A stretch of 64,000 nucleotides of DNA from Romboutsia_E sp900604535 (lineage in GTDB: Bacteria; Bacillota; Clostridia; Peptostreptococcales; Peptostreptococcaceae): assembly GCF_900604535.1 (NCBI RefSeq), contig NZ_UWOT01000007.1:62001-126000 (forward strand), given 5' to 3'. Both the position numbers and the translations under genes were made by a program. A model generated the notes under the pieces. It made no database searches. It was given only the letters and a program-made list of their open reading frames with translations, and was not told the DNA's origin. Positions 25,741-34,371 of the stretch are shown one piece after another (the stretch's first letter is position 1; each line of letters starts with the position of its first letter).

Positions 25741-25824
25741 TGGTGCGGATGAAGGGAGTCGAACCCCCACGCCAAAGGCGCCAGATCCTAAGTCTGGTGC
25801 GTCTGCCAATTCCGCCACATCCGC
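25741..25824 (-). tRNA. tRNA-Leu (anticodon UAG) with encoded CCA
   Basis: On the minus strand the acceptor stem is GCGGATG/CATCCGC with a discriminator A followed by CCA. The anticodon loop reads ACTTAGGAT, with anticodon TAG. A long variable arm and GTTCGACTC T-loop complete the tRNA. The length with CCA is 84 nt, normal for a class II leucine tRNA. Confidence 0.96.
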
Positions 25825-25877
25825 AAGATTTATTATACTATAAATGTAGCAGAATTTATAACTTAACGCAACATAAT

Positions 25878-26993
25878 TTAATTGTTTTTTGCTTTTTTTA
25901 TTAATGTTGCAACTCCTACTCCCATCATGAGTATTCCCAATAGCATTTCCGTATTAGCAAGCATATATGTACGAGGTATAGGTTCTGAATTTATACATCC
26001 AACACCTGCAAACATACCTACACTTAAATTAAATGCTTCATTTATAACACTTAATATTTCTTTTAAATTTGTACTAGAAAGATATCCAATTGAAAGCCTT
26101 ATAGTTTCATCTCCAACTTTAACTCCTATAAATAAATATAATATTGTATATATAATCATAATACTAATAGATGTAACTACTGGAAATAGTGCTCTTTGAC
26201 CATAACCACATGATATCCAATATATATATGACCCTATTTTAGGAGTTATTTTTTTTAATGATTTCCTTTCAAAAACCTTACCTAAATAGTAGTATTCTGA
26301 AGAATTATCTGGTAAGTTATTTTCCTTAAATTTATCTGATAAAGTTTCATAAGTCATATAAATCCCTTCATATTCCTGTTTCGTTTTTTCCCTTGGAATT
26401 ATTTTATCAAAACAAGTCTTTTCATCAAATTTTGTTTTATCTTCATCTGTAAAGTCTAAATCTATAATATAACAACTTAAAGTTTTAAACCCAGATAAAT
26501 TACAATCTTTAAAATTAATTTTATCTAGCTCACAATTTTTTATTATACATTTTTTCATATAAGTAAGTTGAAATGATGTATTTATTATTTCACATTCTTC
26601 AAACAAAGCTAGAGATAAATCACAATTCATAAATTTAGAGTATATACTACATTTATAAAAACTACAACCTAAGTTATCCTTATTATTAAGAGATGGTAAT
26701 TTTTCAGTTCCTTCTTTAATAAAAGAACAATTTTCAAATATAACTCCACCTTTATAGAAATTACAATTTTCAAATACACAGCCTATAAAGTTACAATCTT
26801 TGTATTTTATATTTTTAAAATTACAATCTATAAATTTCGTACAAAGTATATCTTTACTTTCTATAATCCTAAAATCTGCCTCATCTAAAATACCATCTTT
26901 TCCAAATTCAATACCTTCAAAATTTTTAAAACTATACTCTTTGCAAGGAGTATAATCCATTACATTCTCCTTGTTCTTTAGTATATATTTCAT
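25878..26993 (-). CDS. Pentapeptide-repeat protein with C-terminal ion-channel-like membrane domain (5' end frameshifted)
   Basis: The main open frame encodes 371 aa. Residues of roughly 20-185 form pentapeptide-type repeats (KFIDCNFKNIKYKDCNFIG and many xxNCxF units). After a linker there are two to three membrane spans around a short re-entrant-like segment (SVGMFAGVG), a build seen in potassium-channel-like pentapeptide proteins. The ATG at 26993 has no ribosome binding site. A true-looking start with AAGGAG lies at 27072 in another frame, and the shift falls in an A7 run, so this gene is likely a frameshifted or slippage-dependent version. Confidence 0.75.
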   Translation of the reverse strand: MKYILKNKENVMDYTPCKEYSFKNFEGIEFGKDGILDEADFRIIESKDILCTKFIDCNFKNIKYKDCNFIGCVFENCNFYKGGVIFENCSFIKEGTEKLPSLNNKDNLGCSFYKCSIYSKFMNCDLSLALFEECEIINTSFQLTYMKKCIIKNCELDKINFKDCNLSGFKTLSCYIIDLDFTDEDKTKFDEKTCFDKIIPREKTKQEYEGIYMTYETLSDKFKENNLPDNSSEYYYLGKVFERKSLKKITPKIGSYIYWISCGYGQRALFPVVTSISIMIIYTILYLFIGVKVGDETIRLSIGYLSSTNLKEILSVINEAFNLSVGMFAGVGCINSEPIPRTYMLANTEMLLGILMMGVGVATLIKKAKNN

Positions 26994-27003
26994 TATATTT
27001 TCA

Positions 27004-27072
27004 TTATTTTTTTCTATTTATTATTTGATTATTGATAGAATGTCGTTCTTCTTTAAAGTTTATATATGCCAT
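27004..27072 (-). pseudogene. Displaced 5' segment of the pentapeptide-repeat gene
   Basis: An ATG at 27072 follows AAGGAG and reads 22 codons (MAYINFKEERHSINNQ...) before a TAA at 27004-27006. The stop follows a run of seven A residues on the minus strand. Removing one A joins the frame directly to the downstream 371-aa ORF without any stop, giving a start and Shine-Dalgarno that the long ORF lacks. Confidence 0.6.
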
Positions 27073-27106
27073 ACGTAACTCCTTATAACGTTAAAAAACA
27101 TAAGTT

Positions 27107-27173
27107 TAAGGGATTAGTTAAAGTAATAAAAACTAATTGTAATTTATTATATAAATAATCCCCTTTAAATTAT
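27107..27173 (-). terminator. Probable terminator after the first NhaC paralogue
   Basis: AAAGGGGATTA and TAATCCCTTAAA form an imperfect outer stem with an AATTAG/CTAAT inner stem; a T-run follows on the minus strand. It is less regular than the others. Confidence 0.5.
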
Positions 27174-27205
27174 ATTCTATCTATTTTATATATTTTATAT
27201 TCTAC

Positions 27206-28918
27206 TTACTCTACTTTCTTTCCTAAAACTTGAATACCAATAAACAATGCTATTATTGATAACGGTAATACAATATATATAGACATTCCTAAACCTACTG
27301 GTATATACCCAAATATAATAGTTATTACAGCTGTAAATAAGGCATATGGCAATTGAGTTTTTACATGGTTAATATGATTACATCCAGCTCCCATTGATGA
27401 TAATATTGTTGTATCTGATATTGGTGAACAATGATCTCCAAATATCGCTCCTGTTAATACTGCACTTGTACTTACTATTATAAATGACATTTCTAGATTC
27501 ATAGAATATGCTAATGGAATTGCTAATGGCATAAGTATTCCCATTGTTCCATATGATGTACCTGTTGCAAATGATATTATAGCTCCAAGTAAAAATATTA
27601 TAGTTGGTAACAAAAATGGAGGAATTGCATCGGATAATAAGGTAATTAAATATTTTGCAGTACCTAATTCTTTAATTACAGAACTTAATGACCATGCACA
27701 TACTAATATAACACAAGTTATTAATAAACGTTTAAGACCTTCCATCCATATATCTATAGCTTCTGAAAAAGTAAATATCTTCTTAGTTGTTGCCATAATA
27801 ATAGCAACTATACCTGCAAGTAATGATGATTGAAAAAGTGCTATTGAAGCATCTGATGCACTAAAGGTTTCCCTTATCGCTACAAATGATATTGGTGATT
27901 CTTTGAGTAAATTAATTAATGCTTGACTATCTCCTCCTATAATATTTTTATATCCACTAAAATAAAAAGAAAGTAACGCTACAACTATAAGTACTCCTAT
28001 TGGTAATATTGCTGTTGACATGCTAGGTTTTAATCCTTTTTGATCTAAATGTTTTATACCTTCATTTGAATCGGATATATCTATACCATGTCCAGAACTT
28101 ATTATACCTTCTTTTCTTGCTTTAACTTCAGCCTTTCTCATAGACCCAAAATCTTTAAGTAAAAGTACACTTATTACTATAAAAAAAAGGATTAGTATAT
28201 TATAAAATCTATAGGGTATAGTTTGAACAAATACGCCAAATGCATCAGCATTTACTCCTATTGTACTAAATGCATCCTTAATAAGACCAAGTTCCATACC
28301 TATCCATGTTGAAATAACTGCTATACCTGCCACTGGAGCAGCTGTTGCATCAACTATAAACGCTAATTTTTCTCTAGATATTTTCATTTTGTCAGTTATA
28401 GGTCTCATCATTGTTCCAACTATCATTGCATTTGCATAATCATCAAAAAATATGATAAGACCTGATAACCAAGTAATAATTTGAGAACTTCTTCTATTTT
28501 TAGCTCTTTTAGATAAACTTTCTGCTATTGCTTTAGCTCCTCCCATTTTAGTTACTAAATTAATTAATCCTCCTATAGCTAAAACTTGGAGTATTATTCC
28601 TGCATTCCAAGTATCTGCTAAAGAAGTAACCATTCTATTTATAACATCAATAAAAGCATCAACTATTCCATAAAATATATTATTTCCAGGAATAGTTAGT
28701 AACAAACTTCCAGAAATAATACCTATAAATAAAGATGCTATTACATTTCTTGTTAAAAATGCTAATATTATGGCCACTATCGGAGGAATAAGAGTTAATA
28801 CCTTGTATTTTTGAGCATTGAAATAACCTACGTCTACCTCTGCGGCTAAACAAATACTTGGCATCATAAGTAAAACAAAAAAAGCTATGATAACAATCCA
28901 CTTATTCCTATTTTTCAT
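27206..28918 (-). CDS. NhaC-family transporter, first of two tandem paralogues
   Basis: The product (570 aa) has a signal-like N-terminus, about 11-12 hydrophobic spans, and the NhaC-type motif IFGDHCSPISDTTILSS near the C-terminus. An amphipathic loop with RKAEVKARKEG is conserved. Members exchange Na+/H+ or carry amino acids such as lysine. It is closely similar to the next gene (29103-30824), pointing to duplication. Unlike that paralogue it has no riboswitch in its 180-bp leader. It ends at a weak terminator. The substrate is unknown. Confidence 0.85.
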   Translation of the reverse strand: MKNRNKWIVIIAFFVLLMMPSICLAAEVDVGYFNAQKYKVLTLIPPIVAIILAFLTRNVIASLFIGIISGSLLLTIPGNNIFYGIVDAFIDVINRMVTSLADTWNAGIILQVLAIGGLINLVTKMGGAKAIAESLSKRAKNRRSSQIITWLSGLIIFFDDYANAMIVGTMMRPITDKMKISREKLAFIVDATAAPVAGIAVISTWIGMELGLIKDAFSTIGVNADAFGVFVQTIPYRFYNILILFFIVISVLLLKDFGSMRKAEVKARKEGIISSGHGIDISDSNEGIKHLDQKGLKPSMSTAILPIGVLIVVALLSFYFSGYKNIIGGDSQALINLLKESPISFVAIRETFSASDASIALFQSSLLAGIVAIIMATTKKIFTFSEAIDIWMEGLKRLLITCVILVCAWSLSSVIKELGTAKYLITLLSDAIPPFLLPTIIFLLGAIISFATGTSYGTMGILMPLAIPLAYSMNLEMSFIIVSTSAVLTGAIFGDHCSPISDTTILSSMGAGCNHINHVKTQLPYALFTAVITIIFGYIPVGLGMSIYIVLPLSIIALFIGIQVLGKKVE

Positions 28919-29033
28919 AAAACACCTCCTTGTACATATTAAAAGTACAATATTGTTAATGTATTAATATTATTCCATTATATTCAAAAAACTAAGGAAA
29001 GAACCTGTCCTTTATCAATTTATTTTTGCACAT

Positions 29034-29091
29034 AAAAAATTCCACAATTATGTAGCTATTATTTAATACTACACAATTGTGGAATTTTTAT
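29034..29091 (-). terminator. Terminator between the two NhaC paralogues
   Basis: AAAATTCCACAATTGTGTAG pairs with CTACATAATTGTGGAATTTT with few mismatches around a loop. It separates the two genes, so they are not one unconditional transcript. Confidence 0.8.
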
Positions 29092-29102
29092 TTTATATCA
29101 TA

Positions 29103-30824
29103 TTATACACATTCTTCAACTATATCAACTTTTCTTCCGAATATTTGTACACCTATAAATACCGCTACTATTGCAAGTGGTAGTACTATGTATACTGGTA
29201 TACCAAGTCCAGCTGGTATATATCCAAATACTACTGTTATTAATGCCGTAAATAAGGCGTAAGGCATCTGTGTTCTTACATGATCTATATGATTACATCC
29301 TGCTCCCATTGACGATAGTATTGTAGTATCTGATATAGGTGAACAATGATCTCCAAATATAGCACCTGTTAATACCGCACTTGTACTAACTACTATAAAT
29401 GACATATCTGGATTTATAGAATTAGCTAGTGGAACTGCTAATGGCATAAGTATTCCCATTGTTCCATATGCTGTACCCGTTGAAAATGATATTATAGCTC
29501 CTAATACAAATATTAAACTAGGTAATAAGAATGGTGGGAATGAACCTGATAGTAATTTAATTAAATATTTAGCTGTTCCTAATTCCTTTATTACTGAACT
29601 TAATGACCAAGCACATATTAATATAACACCTGTTATAACTAATGTTTTCATACCATCTACCCAAACTTCTATAGCTTCTGAAACTGTAAATATTTTTTGA
29701 GATACCGCCATTACTATAGCTACTATACTTGCAAGTAATGCAGACTGGAATAACGCAACCGATGCATCTGATGCACTAAATGCTTCTCTAATTGATACAA
29801 ATGATAATGGTGAATCACTAAGCAATTGTATTAAACTAGCATCTTCTCCACTCATTATAGAACTATATCCACTATAGTAAAATGCTATTAATGCGGCTAC
29901 TATCAATGTTCCTATTGGTATTATTGCATTCCATATACTTAATTTAACACCTTCTTTTGGTTCTAAATCTGAATGATCGTTTACAGAATCTATTGCAATC
30001 TCAGAATCTAAACTTTTGCCTTGTCTAGCTCTTATCTCTGCCTTTCTCATAGGACCAAAATCTTTTAATAATAAAGTTGTTATCACTATAAACGCTAGTA
30101 TTAGTATATTGTAAAATCTATATGGTATTGTATTTAAAAACACACCAAAAGCGTCTGCTTTTATACCTATTCCATTAAATGCATCTCCTATTAATCCAAC
30201 TTCAAGACCTATCCAAGTTGATACTATAGCCAATCCTGCTATTGGTGCTGCTGTTGCATCTATTATAAATGCTAATCTTTCTCTTGAGATTTTCATTTTA
30301 TCTGCTACTGGTCTCATCATAGGTCCTATGATAAGTGAATTTGCATAATCATCAAAGAATACTAAAAGCCCTGCAAACCAAGTTATCAATTGTGTACTTT
30401 TTGCAGTTTTGGCTCTTCTTGAAAGGCCCTCAGCTATTGCTTTAGCTCCTCCCATTTTGGCAACTAAATTAATCACTCCCCCTATTGCTAAAACTTGAAG
30501 TATTATACCTGCATTCCACGGATCTGCTAAAGACCCAACTGCTCTGTTTACAACATCTAAAAAAGCATTAACTAATGCAAAGTGTACACTTGAACCACTT
30601 ATATTTAAAATAAAACTTCCTGACAAAATTCCAATAAATAATGATACAACAACATTTTTAGTTATAAATGCTAAAACTATTGCAACTAATGGAGGTATTA
30701 GTGTCCATATCCCAAATTTATTTGCATTTATCTGCCCTATATCAGTTTCTGCAAATCCTAAAGTTGATGACATCATAATTATAGTTAATACTATAATAAC
30801 TATTTTTAAACTTTTTCTTTTCAT
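29103..30824 (-). CDS. lysW: NhaC-family lysine transporter (LysW-type), lysine-riboswitch-controlled
   Basis: The product (573 aa) has about 12 membrane spans and the NhaC motif IFGDHCSPISDTTILSS. Its 5' leader carries a full lysine riboswitch with an intrinsic terminator, so transcription stops when lysine is plentiful. Comparative work on lysine riboswitches named NhaC-type transporters under such switches LysW, predicted lysine importers. The gene is adjacent to a paralogue without a switch. The start follows AAGGGGG. The lysine substrate is therefore inferred from regulation. Confidence 0.85.
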   Translation of the reverse strand: MKRKSLKIVIIVLTIIMMSSTLGFAETDIGQINANKFGIWTLIPPLVAIVLAFITKNVVVSLFIGILSGSFILNISGSSVHFALVNAFLDVVNRAVGSLADPWNAGIILQVLAIGGVINLVAKMGGAKAIAEGLSRRAKTAKSTQLITWFAGLLVFFDDYANSLIIGPMMRPVADKMKISRERLAFIIDATAAPIAGLAIVSTWIGLEVGLIGDAFNGIGIKADAFGVFLNTIPYRFYNILILAFIVITTLLLKDFGPMRKAEIRARQGKSLDSEIAIDSVNDHSDLEPKEGVKLSIWNAIIPIGTLIVAALIAFYYSGYSSIMSGEDASLIQLLSDSPLSFVSIREAFSASDASVALFQSALLASIVAIVMAVSQKIFTVSEAIEVWVDGMKTLVITGVILICAWSLSSVIKELGTAKYLIKLLSGSFPPFLLPSLIFVLGAIISFSTGTAYGTMGILMPLAVPLANSINPDMSFIVVSTSAVLTGAIFGDHCSPISDTTILSSMGAGCNHIDHVRTQMPYALFTALITVVFGYIPAGLGIPVYIVLPLAIVAVFIGVQIFGRKVDIVEECV

Positions 30825-30894
30825 AATATTTTCCCCCTTAAAATTATTAAGTGAATATATGAGGGTTTGTAATACATTTTTCTATACAACTATA

Positions 30895-30922
30895 AAAAGC
30901 CTTGAGTTTACACTCAAGGCTA
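30895..30922 (-). terminator. Riboswitch terminator upstream of lysW
   Basis: On the minus strand AGCCTTGAGTG TAAACTCAAGGCTTTTT forms a GC-rich 10-bp stem ending in a U-run, 47 nt downstream of the aptamer and 70 nt before the gene. This is the classic lysine-riboswitch attenuator. Confidence 0.85.
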
Positions 30923-30969
30923 AAAATTCTATTAACATGCAATAATACATAGAAATATAATAATTCCTT

Positions 30970-31140
30970 AAATGTAGCTCACCACAAAATAATTTTGTGA
31001 CAGTGGTATATATCTTATATATACCCCCAGCTATATAACCTTAAAGCATCAGTTATATGCTTCGGCAATATTTCCTTTTGTAATAAATCACAGTGCTTAA
31101 CTCATTATTACTACTGATAAATATTGCGCCTCTACCCTTT
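30970..31140 (-). ncRNA. Lysine riboswitch (L-box)
   Basis: The minus strand contains the hallmark conserved blocks in order: AGAGGCGCA, CAGTAGTAA, GGAAATATTGCCGAAGC, GCTGGGGGT, ACTGTCA and GTGAGCTAC. The pairing of the outer P1 arms (AGGGTAGAGG with the closing GAGCTACA region) is apparent. It lies between promoter and terminator of the downstream NhaC gene. High lysine would favour termination and shut off the transporter. Confidence 0.93.
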
Positions 31141-31166
31141 TTCTATTCACTTGTTTTATATCTTAA

Positions 31167-31195
31167 ATTATATGGTAATTTTCATAATAACGCAA
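31167..31195 (-). promoter_or_regulatory. Sigma-A promoter of the lysine-riboswitch transcript
   Basis: The minus strand reads TTGCGT (31195-31190), a 17-bp spacer and a perfect TATAAT (31172-31167). The start would be about 25 nt before the first conserved riboswitch block. Confidence 0.7.
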
Positions 31196-31419
31196 TACTT
31201 TTCTGAAAATTTTTTATTTTATTTTTATTGATACAATTATTTTACAAGTATTTCTATTTAATTAAGAAGGATTATGTATTTTTATGTATAATTATTATTT
31301 TTATACATAAATTTTGTATAAATTCATTTAAATAAAATAAAGGAATGTAATTTTTTTTTATAGAATATAAATTGTCATGAGTTTAATGTATATAATAAAT
31401 ATTTTTAGGAGGAATATAT

Positions 31420-32424
31420 ATGTTACTTATATATAACGATAATACAAATCCCTATTTCAACTTAGCTATGGAAGAATACCTATTAAAAAATACTAATGAA
31501 GATTTATTTATTTTATGGCGAAACAAACCTTCTATAATCGTTGGAAAAAATCAAAATACATTATCTGAGATAAATATAGATTATGTTAAGGATAACTCAA
31601 TCCCTGTTGTAAGAAGACTTTCTGGAGGTGGGGCTGTTTTTCACGATTTAGGCAACATAAACTTTACCTTTATCTCCTGCAATAAAAACTCTTTTAGTGA
31701 CTTTAAAAAGTTTACACAACCAATAATAGATTTACTAAAAACATTAGGATTAAATGCAGAGTTTTCTGGAAGAAATGATTTATTAATTGATGGTAAGAAA
31801 TTCTCTGGTAATGCTCAGTATAACTACAAAAATAAAGTAATGCATCATGGTACACTTTTATTCTCATCACAAATTTCAGACTTATCTGATGCTTTAAAAG
31901 TAAAAAGTATTAAGTTTGAAGGAAAAGGAATAAAGTCAGTTAAATCTCGTGTAACCAATATAAGTAGTCACTTAAATGAAGATATAGATATTCTTGAATT
32001 TAAAAATTTGCTTATGAATTATATATATTCTATTAGTTCTAACAATACGTTCTATAACTTAACTAAAGATGATATTGAAAAAATAGAAAATTTAGTAGAA
32101 GAAAAATACAGTACTTGGGAATGGAATTTTGGTAATTCGCCTAAATATTCTCTTTTAAATGAGTTAAAATATCCTGGTGGTAATATAGAATTTAACTTAG
32201 AAGTTGAAAAAGGATTTATAACAAGGATAAAGTTTTTTGGTGATTTTTTCGGAAAGGATGATATATCAACTTTAGAAGTTCTTTTATGTGGTGTTCGACA
32301 TGAAGAGCAAAGCTTAAGAGATATTTTTTCTCATATAAATATCGATAACTATTTTTTAGGTGCAGATTCAGATATATTAATTGCTGGTATATTAGGTGCT
32401 AAACAAGAAGTTAAAGCTTATTAA
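31420..32424 (+). CDS. lplA: Lipoate-protein ligase LplA
   Basis: The product (334 aa) attaches lipoate to lipoyl domains via lipoyl-AMP. The N-terminal domain shows NTNPYFNLAMEEYLL, the RRLSGGGAVFHDLGNINFTFI signature (lipoate/ATP site) and the catalytic-lysine region DLLIDGKKFSGNAQ. The C-terminal domain closes the fold. The start follows AGGAGG. It is monocistronic with a weak terminator. No lipoylated complex gene is in the window. Confidence 0.95.
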   Translation: MLLIYNDNTNPYFNLAMEEYLLKNTNEDLFILWRNKPSIIVGKNQNTLSEINIDYVKDNSIPVVRRLSGGGAVFHDLGNINFTFISCNKNSFSDFKKFTQPIIDLLKTLGLNAEFSGRNDLLIDGKKFSGNAQYNYKNKVMHHGTLLFSSQISDLSDALKVKSIKFEGKGIKSVKSRVTNISSHLNEDIDILEFKNLLMNYIYSISSNNTFYNLTKDDIEKIENLVEEKYSTWEWNFGNSPKYSLLNELKYPGGNIEFNLEVEKGFITRIKFFGDFFGKDDISTLEVLLCGVRHEEQSLRDIFSHINIDNYFLGADSDILIAGILGAKQEVKAY

Positions 32425-32440
32425 ATTTAATAAATTTTTA

Positions 32441-32467
32441 TTTAGACTGATATATTATCAGTCTAAA
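32441..32467 (+). terminator. Terminator after lplA
   Basis: TTTAGACTGATA pairs perfectly with TATCAGTCTAAA around TAT, followed by TTTATACTTTTTATT. The rest of the 268-bp gap before the next gene shows nothing more. Confidence 0.65.
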
Positions 32468-32692
32468 TTTATACTTTTTATTCTTTATATTCACTTAATC
32501 ACATTTATCAATAACTATATTTTTATAATGCATATTCTATTTAAACTTAATTTTTTAAACATAATTATCAATAAAGCAATACTTTTTTAATAGTTTTACG
32601 AAAAATACTTTTTTCATTTACTTTTTCCTAAAAATATATATAATTATATAGTAACGCAAACAGTTAATATGTACTTTTAGGAGGAATTAATT

Positions 32693-34333
32693 TTGAAGTA
32701 TTCTTATAAAGAATTAAAAATGATCTATGATAAAATAAGCCCTTTTGAGTTTAAAGATAAATTAATGGATTTAGCTAAAAATAATGCTATTAAAAATAAT
32801 GTAAATGTACTAGATGCTGGTCGTGGTAATCCTAACTGGACTGCCGCTACTCCTCGTGAAGCATTTTTTACATTTGGACAATTTGCAGTTAACGAAACAC
32901 GCTTAACTTGGGACTTAGGTGATTTAGCTGGAATGCCTAAAAAAGAAGGCATTTCTAAACGTTTTTATGATTATATGACCCAAAATAAAAACATGCCTGG
33001 AGTATCTTTATTAAAAAAAATAATAGATTATGGTATAAATAAGCTTAATTTTAATGGTGATGAATTTGTATATGAACTAGCAGATGCAATAATAGGAGAT
33101 AATTATCCATTTCCTGATAGAATGCTACCTCATATAGAAAAAATAGTTCATGATTATCTTGTACAAGAAATGAGGTATGATACTGAAAATGGTGGTAAGC
33201 TAAATATATTTGCTGTAGAAGGTGCAACAGCTGCCATGTGCTATATATTTGATTCATTAATGGCTAATGAACTTTTAAGAAAAGGTGATTCAATCGCTAT
33301 TATGACACCTATATTTACACCTTATCTTGAAATACCTCATCTACCTAGATATAAGTTTAATGTAGTTTATATAAATGCTGATGAAGTCGATGAAAATGGG
33401 ATACATACTTGGCAGTATTCTAAAAAAGAATTAGAAAAGCTAAATGATAATTCTATAAAAGCTTTATTCCTTGTAAATCCAAATAATCCAGCATCAATAG
33501 CTATGAATGAAAATACTTTTAATAATATAATAAATGTTGTTAAAAATTATAATAAAGATTTAATGATAATCTCAGATGATGTATATGGTACTTTTGTGCC
33601 TGAATTCACATCTTTAATGGCTATGCTTCCATACAATACACTCGGAGTTTATTCTTATTCTAAATACTTCGGTGTTACTGGTTGGAGATTAGGTACAATG
33701 GCTTTACATGAAAACAATGTTTTTGATAAAAAAATAAGTGAACTAAATGAAGAGTTAAAAAGATCTGTAAATAATAGATATAAAGATATGAATGTAAACC
33801 CAGATTCTATATCTTTTATGGATAGAATTGTTGCTGATAGTAGACTAGTTGCTTTGAATCATACAGCAGGACTTTCTACACCTCAACAAGTACAAATGGC
33901 ATTTTTCTCTGCATTTGCATTAATAGATACTGATAACGATTATAAATCACTTAATATTGATATATGTAATAGTCGTAAAAAACTATTATTTAAAGGTTTA
34001 GGATTAGAATTAAATGAAAATAAAAATGATGCAGCTTACTACTATCAGTTTGATATAGAAAATTGGGCAAGAATTTATCATGGAGATGAATTAGTTGATT
34101 TCTTAAAATCTAATTATGATTTACTTGATGTTTTATATAAACTAGCTGATAAATATTCAATTATCTTATTAAGTGGTGATGGATTTAATGGACCTAGTTG
34201 GTCAATAAGAGTATCTTTAGCAAACTTAGAAAGTTCAGCTTATTATAAAATAGGACAATCTATAAAAGAAATTTTAGATTCATATGTAGAACAATGGAAA
34301 GAAACTAGCAAAGTAGCTATCGCTCAAAACTAA
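32693..34333 (+). CDS. aspD: Aspartate 4-decarboxylase (bifunctional aminotransferase/decarboxylase), TTG start
   Basis: The product (546 aa) is a PLP-dependent fold-type I enzyme converting L-aspartate to L-alanine and CO2. The family's extra N-terminal segment is present (AGRGNPNWTAATPREAF). The PLP lysine is K324 in SYSKYFGVTGWRLG. NPNNPAS and the Arg-containing C-terminal IRVSLAN are conserved. AGGAGGAATTAATT precedes a TTG start. In anaerobes this reaction can couple to aspartate/alanine exchange. No antiporter gene follows; a terminator ends the unit. Confidence 0.9.
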   Translation: MKYSYKELKMIYDKISPFEFKDKLMDLAKNNAIKNNVNVLDAGRGNPNWTAATPREAFFTFGQFAVNETRLTWDLGDLAGMPKKEGISKRFYDYMTQNKNMPGVSLLKKIIDYGINKLNFNGDEFVYELADAIIGDNYPFPDRMLPHIEKIVHDYLVQEMRYDTENGGKLNIFAVEGATAAMCYIFDSLMANELLRKGDSIAIMTPIFTPYLEIPHLPRYKFNVVYINADEVDENGIHTWQYSKKELEKLNDNSIKALFLVNPNNPASIAMNENTFNNIINVVKNYNKDLMIISDDVYGTFVPEFTSLMAMLPYNTLGVYSYSKYFGVTGWRLGTMALHENNVFDKKISELNEELKRSVNNRYKDMNVNPDSISFMDRIVADSRLVALNHTAGLSTPQQVQMAFFSAFALIDTDNDYKSLNIDICNSRKKLLFKGLGLELNENKNDAAYYYQFDIENWARIYHGDELVDFLKSNYDLLDVLYKLADKYSIILLSGDGFNGPSWSIRVSLANLESSAYYKIGQSIKEILDSYVEQWKETSKVAIAQN

Positions 34334-34371
34334 TAAAAAATGTGGATGACTTTTGTATCCACATTTTTTAT
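34334..34371 (+). terminator. Bidirectional terminator between aspD and the APH-like gene
   Basis: AAAAAATGTGGAT and ATCCACATTTTTT pair with a 9-nt loop, with T-runs on both sides. It begins right after the aspD stop. Confidence 0.85.

Noticed and set aside
28970..29020. AAAACTAAGG sequence looking like a preQ1 riboswitch tail on the plus strand
   Set aside because: No matching P1 stem or loop precedes it, and no gene follows on that strand; chance match.
32396..32590. Small hydrophobic ORF overlapping the lplA end
   Set aside because: Overlaps the lplA stop, runs through a terminator hairpin and has AT-rich random-looking composition.
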